From: Bacteroidota bacterium
GTDB lineage: Bacteria; Bacteroidota; Bacteroidia; Bacteroidales; Lentimicrobiaceae
DNA length: 64,000 nt
Direction of reading: 5' to 3'
NCBI GenBank assembly: GCA_009773515.1
Contig: WSXX01000005.1
Location: forward strand, 123,256-187,255
This document shows, in pieces, positions 27,422-34,650 of this stretch (its first letter is position 1; each line of letters begins with the position of its first letter). The notes below the pieces were generated by a model, which saw only the letters and a program-made list of their open reading frames with translations, made no database searches and was not told where the DNA came from. Position numbers and translations under genes: made by a program.

Positions 27422-27569
27422 TATCTAATTTCTAATATCTAATTTCTAATTTCTAAATGTGGATTGTGGATTGTGGATTGCGGATTTCGGATTTCGGATT
27501 TCGGATTGTGGATTGCAACCTACTACTCCTACTTCCTACATCCTACTTCTTACATCCTACATCCTACTT
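27422..27569 (+). repeat. Composite of three microsatellites between hypD and its activase
   Basis: Three different short tandem repeats follow one another. TTTCTAAT units lie at 27422-27455, GGATTGT/GGATTTC heptamers at 27461-27516, and CCTACATCCTACTT-like units at 27519-27569. The TTTCTAAT family is the reverse complement of the TTAGAAAT tracts near 60640, 62270, 63510 and 63705. Confidence 0.85.
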
Positions 27570-27602
27570 TAAAAAGAATCCAATAAAAACAACACTCCGA
27601 AC

Positions 27603-28511
27603 ATGCCCACCAGCCTGGTTTTCGACATCAAACGCTACGCCATCAATGATGGTCCGGGCATACGTGTTGTCATTTTTTTCAAAGGATGTAATCTTAACTG
27701 TGCATGGTGTCATAATCCGGAAAGCATTTCAGCAAAAGCCGGAAAAATGTACACGCAGTCAAAGTGCATCAGATGCGAAAGTTGCGTGATGGCCTGTGAA
27801 CAAGATGCCATTTCGCTTTCGGCGGATGGTATTGTCATTGATCAGCAACGCTGCGTCATGTGTGGAAAGTGCTGCGAAGCCTGTCCGTCGATGGCTTTGG
27901 AGATGTCGGGCAAAGTAATGTCGGTTGATGAAATCATTCAAATCATTGAGAAAGAACGTATATTTTTTGAACAATCAGGTGGCGGAGTTACCTTTTCAGG
28001 CGGAGAGCCGCTTCTTCATTCTGAATTATTGATTAAACTGCTCGAAGAATGCGGCAAACGGGGAATTCACCGGACTGTGGATACAGCGGGAAATGTCAGG
28101 GAAGAAACTTTACTGGAAGTTGCAAAACAAACCGATCTTTTTCTTTTTGATCTGAAAATGATGGATTCGGCACTTCACAAGCTGTGGACCGGATCAGATA
28201 ACACGTTGATACTTCAAAACCTTAAAAAACTGGCTGAAACCGGTGCCGGAATAATCATACGCATTCCATTGATTGGCGGAGTGAATGATACTGACGAAAA
28301 TATTGAGCAAACTGCACGATTTATATCAGAACTTGCAGGAGACAGTAAAGAAGTCCAGCTGTTGCCCTATCACAACATTGCCCGGCATAAGTTCCAGAAA
28401 CTCGGCATAAAAGATAAATCTGAAAAACTCAGGGAACCTGATAAAGAAGCGCTGACCTCTGCAATTGAAAAATTCAGGAAATATGGAATAAAGGCGGGAA
28501 TAGGCGGGTAA
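27603..28511 (+). CDS. Glycyl radical enzyme activase (radical SAM)
   Basis: The 302-residue enzyme uses SAM and a 4Fe-4S cluster to abstract hydrogen from the glycine of its partner. The radical SAM motif CNLNCAWCHNPES (CxxxCxxC) is near residue 28. It is followed by a ferredoxin-like insert with two cysteine sets (CIRCESCVMAC and CVMCGKCCEAC), characteristic of activases for hydroxyproline, glycerol and aromatic glycyl radical enzymes and absent from the smaller PFL activase. The SGGEPL SAM-binding motif is near residue 137. It lies 181 bp after hypD, so it is very likely the matching activator despite the intervening repeats. Confidence 0.92.
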   Translation: MPTSLVFDIKRYAINDGPGIRVVIFFKGCNLNCAWCHNPESISAKAGKMYTQSKCIRCESCVMACEQDAISLSADGIVIDQQRCVMCGKCCEACPSMALEMSGKVMSVDEIIQIIEKERIFFEQSGGGVTFSGGEPLLHSELLIKLLEECGKRGIHRTVDTAGNVREETLLEVAKQTDLFLFDLKMMDSALHKLWTGSDNTLILQNLKKLAETGAGIIIRIPLIGGVNDTDENIEQTARFISELAGDSKEVQLLPYHNIARHKFQKLGIKDKSEKLREPDKEALTSAIEKFRKYGIKAGIGG

Positions 28512-28522
28512 AAGAAAAGAAA

Positions 28523-28552
28523 ACCCTGACAGGGTTAATATCCTGTCAGGGT
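28523..28552. terminator. Terminator between activase and permease genes
   Basis: Eleven-base perfect arms ACCCTGACAGG (28523-28533) and CCTGTCAGGGT (28542-28552) lie between two convergent genes. The A-rich left flank makes a U-tract for the minus-strand permease. The CTGACAGGGT core recurs in the repeat pair at 51799-51979. Confidence 0.75.
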
Positions 28553-28559
28553 CTTGAAA

Positions 28560-29855
28560 CTATTTTGCAAAAAAGCTGATTATAAACAAAACTGCAAGCA
28601 CATACATAACCGGTGTAACTTCACGATGCTTCCCTGTAAAGACTTTGAGCAGCACATATGACAGCATTCCAAAAACAATACCTTCGGCAATTGAATAGCT
28701 TAAAGGCATCATAATGATGGTAAAGAAGGCCGGAATAGCTTCGGTAAAATCGTTCAGATCAATTTTCAGAATTGGTGACATCATAAACAAACCTACCAGA
28801 AACAGCACGGGAGCTGTGGCTGCCGCGGGAATCATCAGAAAGAGCGGAGCAAGAAACAAAGCCAGCAAAAACAGTCCTGCCACCGAAAGCGCAGTCAAGC
28901 CGGTGCGGCCACCTTCGGCAACTCCTGAAGCACTTTCAACATAAGTTGTAACTGTACTAGTTCCAAGCATTGCACCGGCAGTAGTTCCGATTGCATCAGC
29001 AAAAAGCGCTTCTTTTGCTCTTGGCACTTTACCTTCGGGGCTCAACATTCCGGCTTTATCGCTCACGCCAACAAGGGTTCCGACTGTATCAAACATATCT
29101 ACAAACAGAAAAGTAAATACCACCACCAGCATATCGAGTGTGAAGATATTATGGAACTCAAACTGAAGAAAAATCGGCGCAATCGAAGGTGGTAGTGAAA
29201 CCAGACTTCCATCAGGGAATACAGTCACCCCAAACGGAATACCAATAAGGGTAGCAGCAAAGATTCCGATCAGCAAAGCACCTTTTACTTTTCTTGCGAG
29301 AAGCACACCGGTAATAATTACGCCCAGCAGAGCAACAATTACAGTATGAGTTTTAATAGAACCCAAACCCACCAGCACGGCATCGTTGTTCACAATTACA
29401 CCTGCGTTCTGAAGTCCGATAAAGGCAATAAACAATCCGATTCCCGCAGAAACGGCATGTTTCATATTCATGGGAATGCTGTTGATAATCAGCTCCCTGA
29501 TGTTAAATGCAGTGAGAAGTATAAAGATAATACCTTCAATAAAAACAGCGGTAAGTGCGAATTGCCACGAATGACCCATCCCCAAAACAACTGTAAATGC
29601 AAAGAATGCATTCAGTCCCATTCCCGGGGCCAATGCAAAAGGTAGTTTGGCATAAAGCGCCATAACCAGGGTAGCAACCAAAGCTGACAATGCAGTTGCT
29701 GTAAACAGCGCATTCCGGTCCATGCCGGTAGCACTGAGAATAGAAGGATTCACGGCAAGAATATAAGCCATGGTCATAAAAGTTGTAAGACCGGCCAATA
29801 CCTCGGTGCGGATGGTGGTTTTGTTTTCCGCTAATCTGAAGAATTTTTCAAACAT
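28560..29855 (-). CDS. NCS2-family purine permease (AzgA/GhxP-like)
   Basis: This 431-residue inner-membrane transporter imports purine bases with protons. It shows the AzgA-type N-terminus (MFEKFFRLAENKTTIRTEVL), the TM1 pattern AGLTTFMTMAYILAVNPSIL, the APGMGLNAFFAF motif in the TM3 unwound region, and the TSTVTTYVESASGVAEGGRTG stretch, quoted here only as its family signature near residue 300. About a dozen hydrophobic helices are visible. It lies 23 bp downstream of the DUF5020 outer-membrane gene in the same direction, so the two may form an uptake route for nucleobases or nucleosides. Exact substrate (adenine, guanine or hypoxanthine) is not determinable. Confidence 0.92.
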   Translation of the reverse strand: MFEKFFRLAENKTTIRTEVLAGLTTFMTMAYILAVNPSILSATGMDRNALFTATALSALVATLVMALYAKLPFALAPGMGLNAFFAFTVVLGMGHSWQFALTAVFIEGIIFILLTAFNIRELIINSIPMNMKHAVSAGIGLFIAFIGLQNAGVIVNNDAVLVGLGSIKTHTVIVALLGVIITGVLLARKVKGALLIGIFAATLIGIPFGVTVFPDGSLVSLPPSIAPIFLQFEFHNIFTLDMLVVVFTFLFVDMFDTVGTLVGVSDKAGMLSPEGKVPRAKEALFADAIGTTAGAMLGTSTVTTYVESASGVAEGGRTGLTALSVAGLFLLALFLAPLFLMIPAAATAPVLFLVGLFMMSPILKIDLNDFTEAIPAFFTIIMMPLSYSIAEGIVFGMLSYVLLKVFTGKHREVTPVMYVLAVLFIISFFAK

Positions 29856-29878
29856 CGTTTCTTGTTTTTAGGTTTTGA

Positions 29879-30580
29879 TCAGAAAGTCCACTTTGCGCCA
29901 ATGGTTGGGTTAACAGCAACCCCTTTTACTCCTCCGAAGTTGCTTCCGATTTCAATTTCGGTTCCGAGAGAAATGTTTTCAGTGAAGTTGTACCAAAGCT
30001 GAGGTTCAGTGAGGAACACAAATTTGGTTTCTTCAATACTCTCGCCATCGACGAATACATTGTCCTCTCTCCAGAAGTCGGCAAAACCGCTGAAAGTTAT
30101 TTTTTTATTAAGCATGTGCATATACCACACACCGGTAAGCTGGAAGGCTGCATCGTGTTTGTCGCGGATATTCTTGTACAACACCTGAATGGTAAAACCT
30201 TTCGAAAAATCGGCATTGTTGTAGATGTAATCCACCCCGGCAAGCCATGCGCCATTGATCTGATAGGCACCATTAAAAGGATCTGCTTTAAACTGACCAA
30301 AGCCGCCGTTGTACTCAGCATGAAATGCAAACGGGGTTTTACCTATGTTAATGGCACGGGCAATTTCCCAGTAAGCCATGTTTACGCCCTTAAGATCATT
30401 TACATTATAATCCATATCCACAAAGAAAAATGTAGAACCCCATTTGTCGGGTTTAAACATTTCAACAGTAGTTGTAGGAAATTTCCGATCTTTCCCGAAA
30501 TCGTAATGAAGTTGAACATTCTGGGCAATTATACCCGTCATTAAAAATGACAAAATTACAAGCAAGTAACTCTTTTTCAT
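29879..30580 (-). CDS. DUF5020 outer-membrane protein (Tsx-like barrel)
   Basis: The 233-residue protein has a signal peptide (MKKSYLLVILSFLMTGIIAQ) followed by alternating beta strands ending in a terminal aromatic (KWTF), as expected for an outer-membrane barrel. The conserved opening VQLHYDFG and FKPDKWGSTFFFVDMDY identify DUF5020. The family is related to nucleoside-specific channels, though I infer this from fold resemblance. It heads a two-gene operon with the NCS2 permease, which supports nucleoside or base uptake. I chose the ATG at 30580 over 30616 because the signal peptide starts there. Confidence 0.88.
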   Translation of the reverse strand: MKKSYLLVILSFLMTGIIAQNVQLHYDFGKDRKFPTTTVEMFKPDKWGSTFFFVDMDYNVNDLKGVNMAYWEIARAINIGKTPFAFHAEYNGGFGQFKADPFNGAYQINGAWLAGVDYIYNNADFSKGFTIQVLYKNIRDKHDAAFQLTGVWYMHMLNKKITFSGFADFWREDNVFVDGESIEETKFVFLTEPQLWYNFTENISLGTEIEIGSNFGGVKGVAVNPTIGAKWTF

Positions 30581-30613
30581 AGTTTTACCGGTTTTGATTA
30601 AAAGTTTCACCGG

Positions 30614-30621
30614 CAAATATA
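30614..30621 (-). promoter_or_regulatory. Bacteroidota promoter for the DUF5020-permease operon
   Basis: On the minus strand TATATTTG matches TAnnTTTG. A TTTG at 30639-30642 could serve as the -33 element with a 17-base spacer. The start at 30580 lies 33 bp downstream. Confidence 0.65.
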
Positions 30622-30746
30622 AATTAACAATTGTTATTCAAAAAAACTGCTGAAAGGAGCCAGGAATTATTGATTTTTTACAATCGCCTGTTTTACTGAA
30701 CTTTAACCTATGTTATTCGTTTATTGAGTTCCAAATTGTTCATAAT

Positions 30747-31166
30747 ATGTTAAAAAATATCTTCAATACCTCCCATTCAGGTTTAACGGATGCGGGACTT
30801 TTAATACTCAGGTTGGCGGTTGGTATTCTGATGCTGACTCATGGAATTCCCAAACTTCTGAATTTCAGCCAGCTTGTTGAAGCAGGAACATTTCTTCCGG
30901 TCCTTGGCAGTGCAACGCTAGGACTTTCACTTGCAATATTTGCAGAAGTTTTGATGTCGCTGTTTCTGATTGCCGGACTTTTTACCAGAATCGCTACCTT
31001 GCCTCTGATTGTCACCATGCTTGTAGCCGCTTTTGTTGCCCATGCCGGCGATCCGTTCTCTTCAAAAGAGCCTGCATTGCTCTACTTGTTCCCGTATATT
31101 GCAATTTTGTTGGCGGGACCAGGGAAATATTCTTTGGACAATGTGATTGGGAGGATGAGGAAGTAG
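30747..31166 (+). CDS. DoxX family membrane protein
   Basis: The 139-residue inner-membrane protein has four hydrophobic helices and the DoxX/DoxD family signature: LRLAVGILMLTHGIPKL in the first helix, FAEVLMSLFLIAGLFTRIATLPL in the middle and a short basic C-terminus. The family is loosely linked to quinone-dependent redox and stress responses, but the biochemical role of most members is unknown. It stands alone, divergent from the DUF5020 operon and convergent with the small genes at 31199. Confidence 0.87.
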   Translation: MLKNIFNTSHSGLTDAGLLILRLAVGILMLTHGIPKLLNFSQLVEAGTFLPVLGSATLGLSLAIFAEVLMSLFLIAGLFTRIATLPLIVTMLVAAFVAHAGDPFSSKEPALLYLFPYIAILLAGPGKYSLDNVIGRMRK

Positions 31167-31198
31167 CGGGATATCCGTAAAGATAATTCTGAGATATT

Positions 31199-31669
31199 CT
31201 ACAATCCTTTCAACTCCTCAAAATAATCATGCTGCAAATCTTCGTGAAGGCCAGATATTGCTTTGCTGATTTTTAGCAGTTGATTTTTGTATAAATTGCT
31301 GAGGGAAGTAACTGACTGGTAATGAATTCCTGAAGATTTAAGTTCTGTGCAGAAAAATATCAGAAGTTCTGCTTCCGTTTGCTTTGAACCGGAATATCTG
31401 ATGAATTTGTTGATATTTTTAAGTATTTTCCGGATGCTCTTCCGGGCAAAATAGAGGTGAGTTATGTTGATTTCCCTGAATTGCAACGCAACATCATCTT
31501 TAACACTTTTGATATAACCGGCTTCATCGCCCGATTCAAACAGCAGATAGGTCAGCAATTCCTTATTTTCGGTTTTATACCGTGCCAGTCTTACACATAA
31601 TTTCAGCAGTTCCTTTTGCGGGAGAGTGCTAAGTTCGTGTTTGATAATGGCAAGGGAAGCTGCTTTCAT
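31199..31669 (-). CDS. DUF6155-like protein
   Basis: The 156-residue soluble, helix-rich protein matches, to my recollection, the DUF6155 family (HELSTLPQKELLKLCVRLARYKTENKELLTYLLFES). It is charged and without signal peptide or membrane helix. Its start lies one base from the stop of the DUF3820 gene (31671), so the two are translated from one message. No function is established. Confidence 0.75.
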   Translation of the reverse strand: MKAASLAIIKHELSTLPQKELLKLCVRLARYKTENKELLTYLLFESGDEAGYIKSVKDDVALQFREINITHLYFARKSIRKILKNINKFIRYSGSKQTEAELLIFFCTELKSSGIHYQSVTSLSNLYKNQLLKISKAISGLHEDLQHDYFEELKGL

Positions 31670-31670
31670 A

Positions 31671-31892
31671 TTACCGGCCTTTCCTCAGCGGAGTGAGCAG
31701 GTATTCCAACCCGTTGAGTTTGATTTCATAAATTGTCTGAAGTAACATCCCCAGCTTACCTTCAGGGAAACCTTTCCGTTGAAACCATTCAAGGTATGAA
31801 ACCGGTAGATTGCAAAGAACAGTCCCTTTGTATTTGCCGAAAGGCATTTTCATTTCTACAAGTTGTAGCAAGAGTTGAGAATCGGGTTCCAT
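31671..31892 (-). CDS. DUF3820 family protein
   Basis: This 73-residue protein carries the compact DUF3820 motif: MPFGKYKGTVLCNLPVSYLEWFQRKGFPEGKLG. The GKYKG and PxxYLxWF pattern also occurs in exonuclease-associated domains, hinting at a nucleic-acid role, although the Pfam family is described as a putative quorum-sensing-regulated factor. It is first in a two-gene unit with the DUF6155-like gene. Confidence 0.8.
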   Translation of the reverse strand: MEPDSQLLLQLVEMKMPFGKYKGTVLCNLPVSYLEWFQRKGFPEGKLGMLLQTIYEIKLNGLEYLLTPLRKGR

Positions 31893-31908
31893 GATTTCAA
31901 ATAATGTT

Positions 31909-31935
31909 AGAGGTCAGAGGTCAGAGGTCAGAGAT
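31909..31935 (+). repeat. GTCAGAG heptamer tract
   Basis: Four imperfect tandem copies of GTCAGAG lie between two genes. The same heptamer forms a longer tract at 63250-63311. Confidence 0.8.
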
Positions 31936-31938
31936 CAA

Positions 31939-32532
31939 TTACAAGCCGTTTTTCAGGTAATCATCGGTGTTCAAAACTTTTGCGTATGGCTTGAAAGTGG
32001 CAAGGGTTGAATAATGCACATCCTCCGCCTTTATCACTTTATCGCCAAACTTCAGATCTTTGGTGGCACAGGCATCACCAATTACAGTGCATGAAAAGCC
32101 AAAATCAGCAGCTGCGCGGGTTACTGCCTCCAGGCACATATGGGTTTGCATTCCGCACAAAACCAGTGAATCAATCTGATTTGTCTTCAGGTATTCATAC
32201 AGATCAGTATTCAGAAAACTGTTCACTTCGTTTTTTACGATAACTTTTTCACTGTCAAGAGGTTTTACATTTTCATGGATGTCGCTCTGCGGACCTTCTC
32301 CATGCTTCACATGTACAACTAAATTTCCCTTTTCTCTGAAGCTGGAAAGCAATTTTGCCGCATTCTCACTGGCAGGCAAAGGATCAACCAATGCCGATGA
32401 TCCTCCTTCGAAATAGAAATACTGAATATCAATCAGCAACAAAGCTGTTTTTCCGGTTTGTCCGAAGGCCACATTAGCCAGCATGAAAAAAGCTAAAACA
32501 AGCATCTTTAGAAACGCGGATTTCGTTTTCAT
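31939..32532 (-). CDS. Secreted isochorismatase-like cysteine hydrolase
   Basis: The 197-residue protein has a signal peptide (MKTKSAFLKMLVLAFFMLANVAFGQ), unusual for this normally cytoplasmic family. The mature part has the isochorismatase-like triad: Asp in LLLIDIQYFYF, Lys in VVHVKHGEG or IVKNEV, and the nucleophile Cys in LCGMQTHMCLEAVTRAA. Relatives hydrolyse nicotinamide, carbamoyl groups or isochorismate, and the sequence does not distinguish them. It lies 30 bp downstream of the amylase gene in the same direction. Confidence 0.85.
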   Translation of the reverse strand: MKTKSAFLKMLVLAFFMLANVAFGQTGKTALLLIDIQYFYFEGGSSALVDPLPASENAAKLLSSFREKGNLVVHVKHGEGPQSDIHENVKPLDSEKVIVKNEVNSFLNTDLYEYLKTNQIDSLVLCGMQTHMCLEAVTRAAADFGFSCTVIGDACATKDLKFGDKVIKAEDVHYSTLATFKPYAKVLNTDDYLKNGL

Positions 32533-32562
32533 ATCAATAAGTAATAAAAAACATTGACATTG

Positions 32563-34437
32563 CTATATCTCTACCTTTAGAACCAAAGACTCCAAAGGTT
32601 TCAACGAAATCTTAACTTTCCCTTTTCCTCCTGCAACCACAAGATCCGGGACTTCAACACCGTACAATTGATCGGCAAGTTTATAATTACCATCTTTAAG
32701 TTTCCACTTACTGATCAGATCGGCAGGTATCTGCAGCTCATATTCATCTGTAACCCAGTCTTTAAAATTGACCAGCACCAGCAGATGTTCATTTTCTGAC
32801 CAGCGGGCAAATGAAAAACCTTTTTCGTAATAACCCTGGCTGTTGGCACGATTATACGAATGAAGCTCCTGATAATTGCCCATAAGTGCTGAACTTTTCA
32901 GGGTAAAATTGAGCAGCCTTTTGTAAAAATCGCGAAGATCTTTTTCTTCATTACTCAACTGACCGCCATCAAAGGCACCGCCATTCATCCAGCGCTGATG
33001 GGCGGGAACACCCCAATAATCGAATATTGTGGTGCGGGAAGTGCTTCCGAAACCTGCATCACCTTCACCGGGTTCGCCAACTTCCTGTCCAAAATAAATC
33101 ATGGTTGGCGCGGTGCTGATGGTTGCGCTCAGAACCATGGCCGGTTTGCCTTTTACTGCATTTCCTGCAAAAGGCGGACTTGGCAGGCGCTGCTCATCAT
33201 GATTTTCGAGAAAATGCAGCATATGATGTTCGATATCAGCAAGTCCCGCCTGAATTGCAACAAGGTTATCCGCTGAACCGTGTCCCTGAATTATGTTTTT
33301 CAGGGTATCGTAAAGCTCCACTTTGTCGTAGAGGTAGTCCATTTTTCCAAGGTGGAGATATGCGCGATACATTGCAGGATTGTAAACTTCGGCAAGTAAA
33401 AAAGCATCAGGATTAGCATTTTTAATGGCAGAATTCATATAACTCCAGAACTCAACCGGAACCATTTCGGCCATATCGAAGCGAAAACCATCCACCCCGA
33501 AATCAATCCAGTAAAGCGCAATATCACGGAATTTCTTCCAGCTGTCGGGTACATCTTTATCAAGCCAGAAAGTAAAATGATCGGCATGTGATTTTACATC
33601 AAATCCAGCAGGCAGGGTATCAAAATCTTTGCTTCCGTCAGGGCGGACGCCATAATTGATCTTCACGGTTTCGTACCAGTCATAAAAATCAGGTTGCGCC
33701 ATACGCGATCCGTTGCCGGTCCACTTTGCCGGATTTTCATCAAATGTGCCATCTGCCATAGGATGGGCTTCACCTCCGAGAGGTTTATAGCCGTCACGAG
33801 GAGCAGGCACTTTAAAAGCCTGGCCTGGAATATAATAGAAGTTATTGTTGCGTGCATACTCCACAGAAGTATCGTCTGATGCTCCAAAATCGGAAACGCC
33901 TTCAGGATTGGAAAGAGATTTATAACCTCTGGCGACGTGGTTAGGCACAATGTCAATAATTACTTTCATGCCATGTTTGTGTGTGCGATCAACCAAAGCT
34001 TTAAACTCTTCAAGCCTTTTGGCGGGATCAACCGCCAGATCAGGATTTACATTATAATAATCTTTGACAGCATAGGGTGAACCTGCGCGACCTTTCACTA
34101 CATCCGGATCATCGTTTGAAATTCCGTAAGCGGTGTAATCGCGGATTACTGCATGATGCGGCACGCCGGTGTACCAGATGTGAGACACACCCAGCGCTTT
34201 GATTTCTTCCAATGCCTTGTCGGTAAAATCATTGAACTTGCCTACCCCGTTCTGTTCTAGCGTTCCCCAGGGTTTGTTGGTGGTGTTGGTGTTTCCGAAC
34301 AGTCGGGTAAACACCTGATATACGACTACTTTCTGATTATTTTCCATATTTTCTGTGGGTTGTTTTTCGGGAGTTCCTTTACAGGAAACCATAGCAAGCG
34401 GTAATAGAACCGCCAATATCCATCCGAATGCCTTCAT
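32563..34437 (-). CDS. GH13 alpha-amylase family lipoprotein
   Basis: This 624-residue glycoside hydrolase acts on alpha-glucans. A lipoprotein signal (MKAFGWILAVLLPLAMVSCKG) anchors it to a membrane facing the periplasm or outside. GH13 region motifs are visible: VIIDIVPNHVA (region I), DGFRFDMAE with nucleophile Asp321 (II), FLLAEVYNP with the acid/base Glu (III), and FLENHDEQRL (IV). The C-terminal ~85 residues form the usual beta domain. I chose the ATG at 34437 rather than 34485 because a promoter element at 34465-34472 lies inside the longer frame. The substrate (starch, maltodextrin, trehalose) is not resolvable. Confidence 0.92.
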   Translation of the reverse strand: MKAFGWILAVLLPLAMVSCKGTPEKQPTENMENNQKVVVYQVFTRLFGNTNTTNKPWGTLEQNGVGKFNDFTDKALEEIKALGVSHIWYTGVPHHAVIRDYTAYGISNDDPDVVKGRAGSPYAVKDYYNVNPDLAVDPAKRLEEFKALVDRTHKHGMKVIIDIVPNHVARGYKSLSNPEGVSDFGASDDTSVEYARNNNFYYIPGQAFKVPAPRDGYKPLGGEAHPMADGTFDENPAKWTGNGSRMAQPDFYDWYETVKINYGVRPDGSKDFDTLPAGFDVKSHADHFTFWLDKDVPDSWKKFRDIALYWIDFGVDGFRFDMAEMVPVEFWSYMNSAIKNANPDAFLLAEVYNPAMYRAYLHLGKMDYLYDKVELYDTLKNIIQGHGSADNLVAIQAGLADIEHHMLHFLENHDEQRLPSPPFAGNAVKGKPAMVLSATISTAPTMIYFGQEVGEPGEGDAGFGSTSRTTIFDYWGVPAHQRWMNGGAFDGGQLSNEEKDLRDFYKRLLNFTLKSSALMGNYQELHSYNRANSQGYYEKGFSFARWSENEHLLVLVNFKDWVTDEYELQIPADLISKWKLKDGNYKLADQLYGVEVPDLVVAGGKGKVKISLKPLESLVLKVEI

Positions 34438-34464
34438 GATTTTCAGTTTATAATGATTGTGGGT

Positions 34465-34472
34465 CAAAGGTA
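34465..34472 (-). promoter_or_regulatory. Bacteroidota -7 element for the amylase gene
   Basis: On the minus strand TACCTTTG matches TAnnTTTG exactly, 27 bp before the lipoprotein ATG at 34437. Confidence 0.65.
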
Positions 34473-34498
34473 GTAAATTAGGCAATAATCTTTATGCA

Positions 34499-34623
34499 AG
34501 TCAGGGTTTGACCAATTAAAAACATGCTTTTGCAAAAACAAGGTAATTTCAAGTCAATCCCCGGCTATCAATGAATCATGTAGTCAGGGCTTGACTAAAT
34601 GAAAACAAGCGTTTTGCAAATCA
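34499..34623 (+). repeat. Imperfect 42-bp direct repeat upstream of the amylase promoter
   Basis: Copy A (34499-34540) and copy B (34582-34623) each begin AGTCAGGG(T/C)TTGAC and share a TTTTGCAAA block near their ends. A third related core, AAGTCAAACCCTG, lies inverted at 34632-34644. The set lies 25-180 bp upstream of the amylase -7 element, just after the TonB receptor stop. Confidence 0.7.
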
Positions 34624-34650
34624 ATTTAATTAAGTCAAACCCTGCTTATC

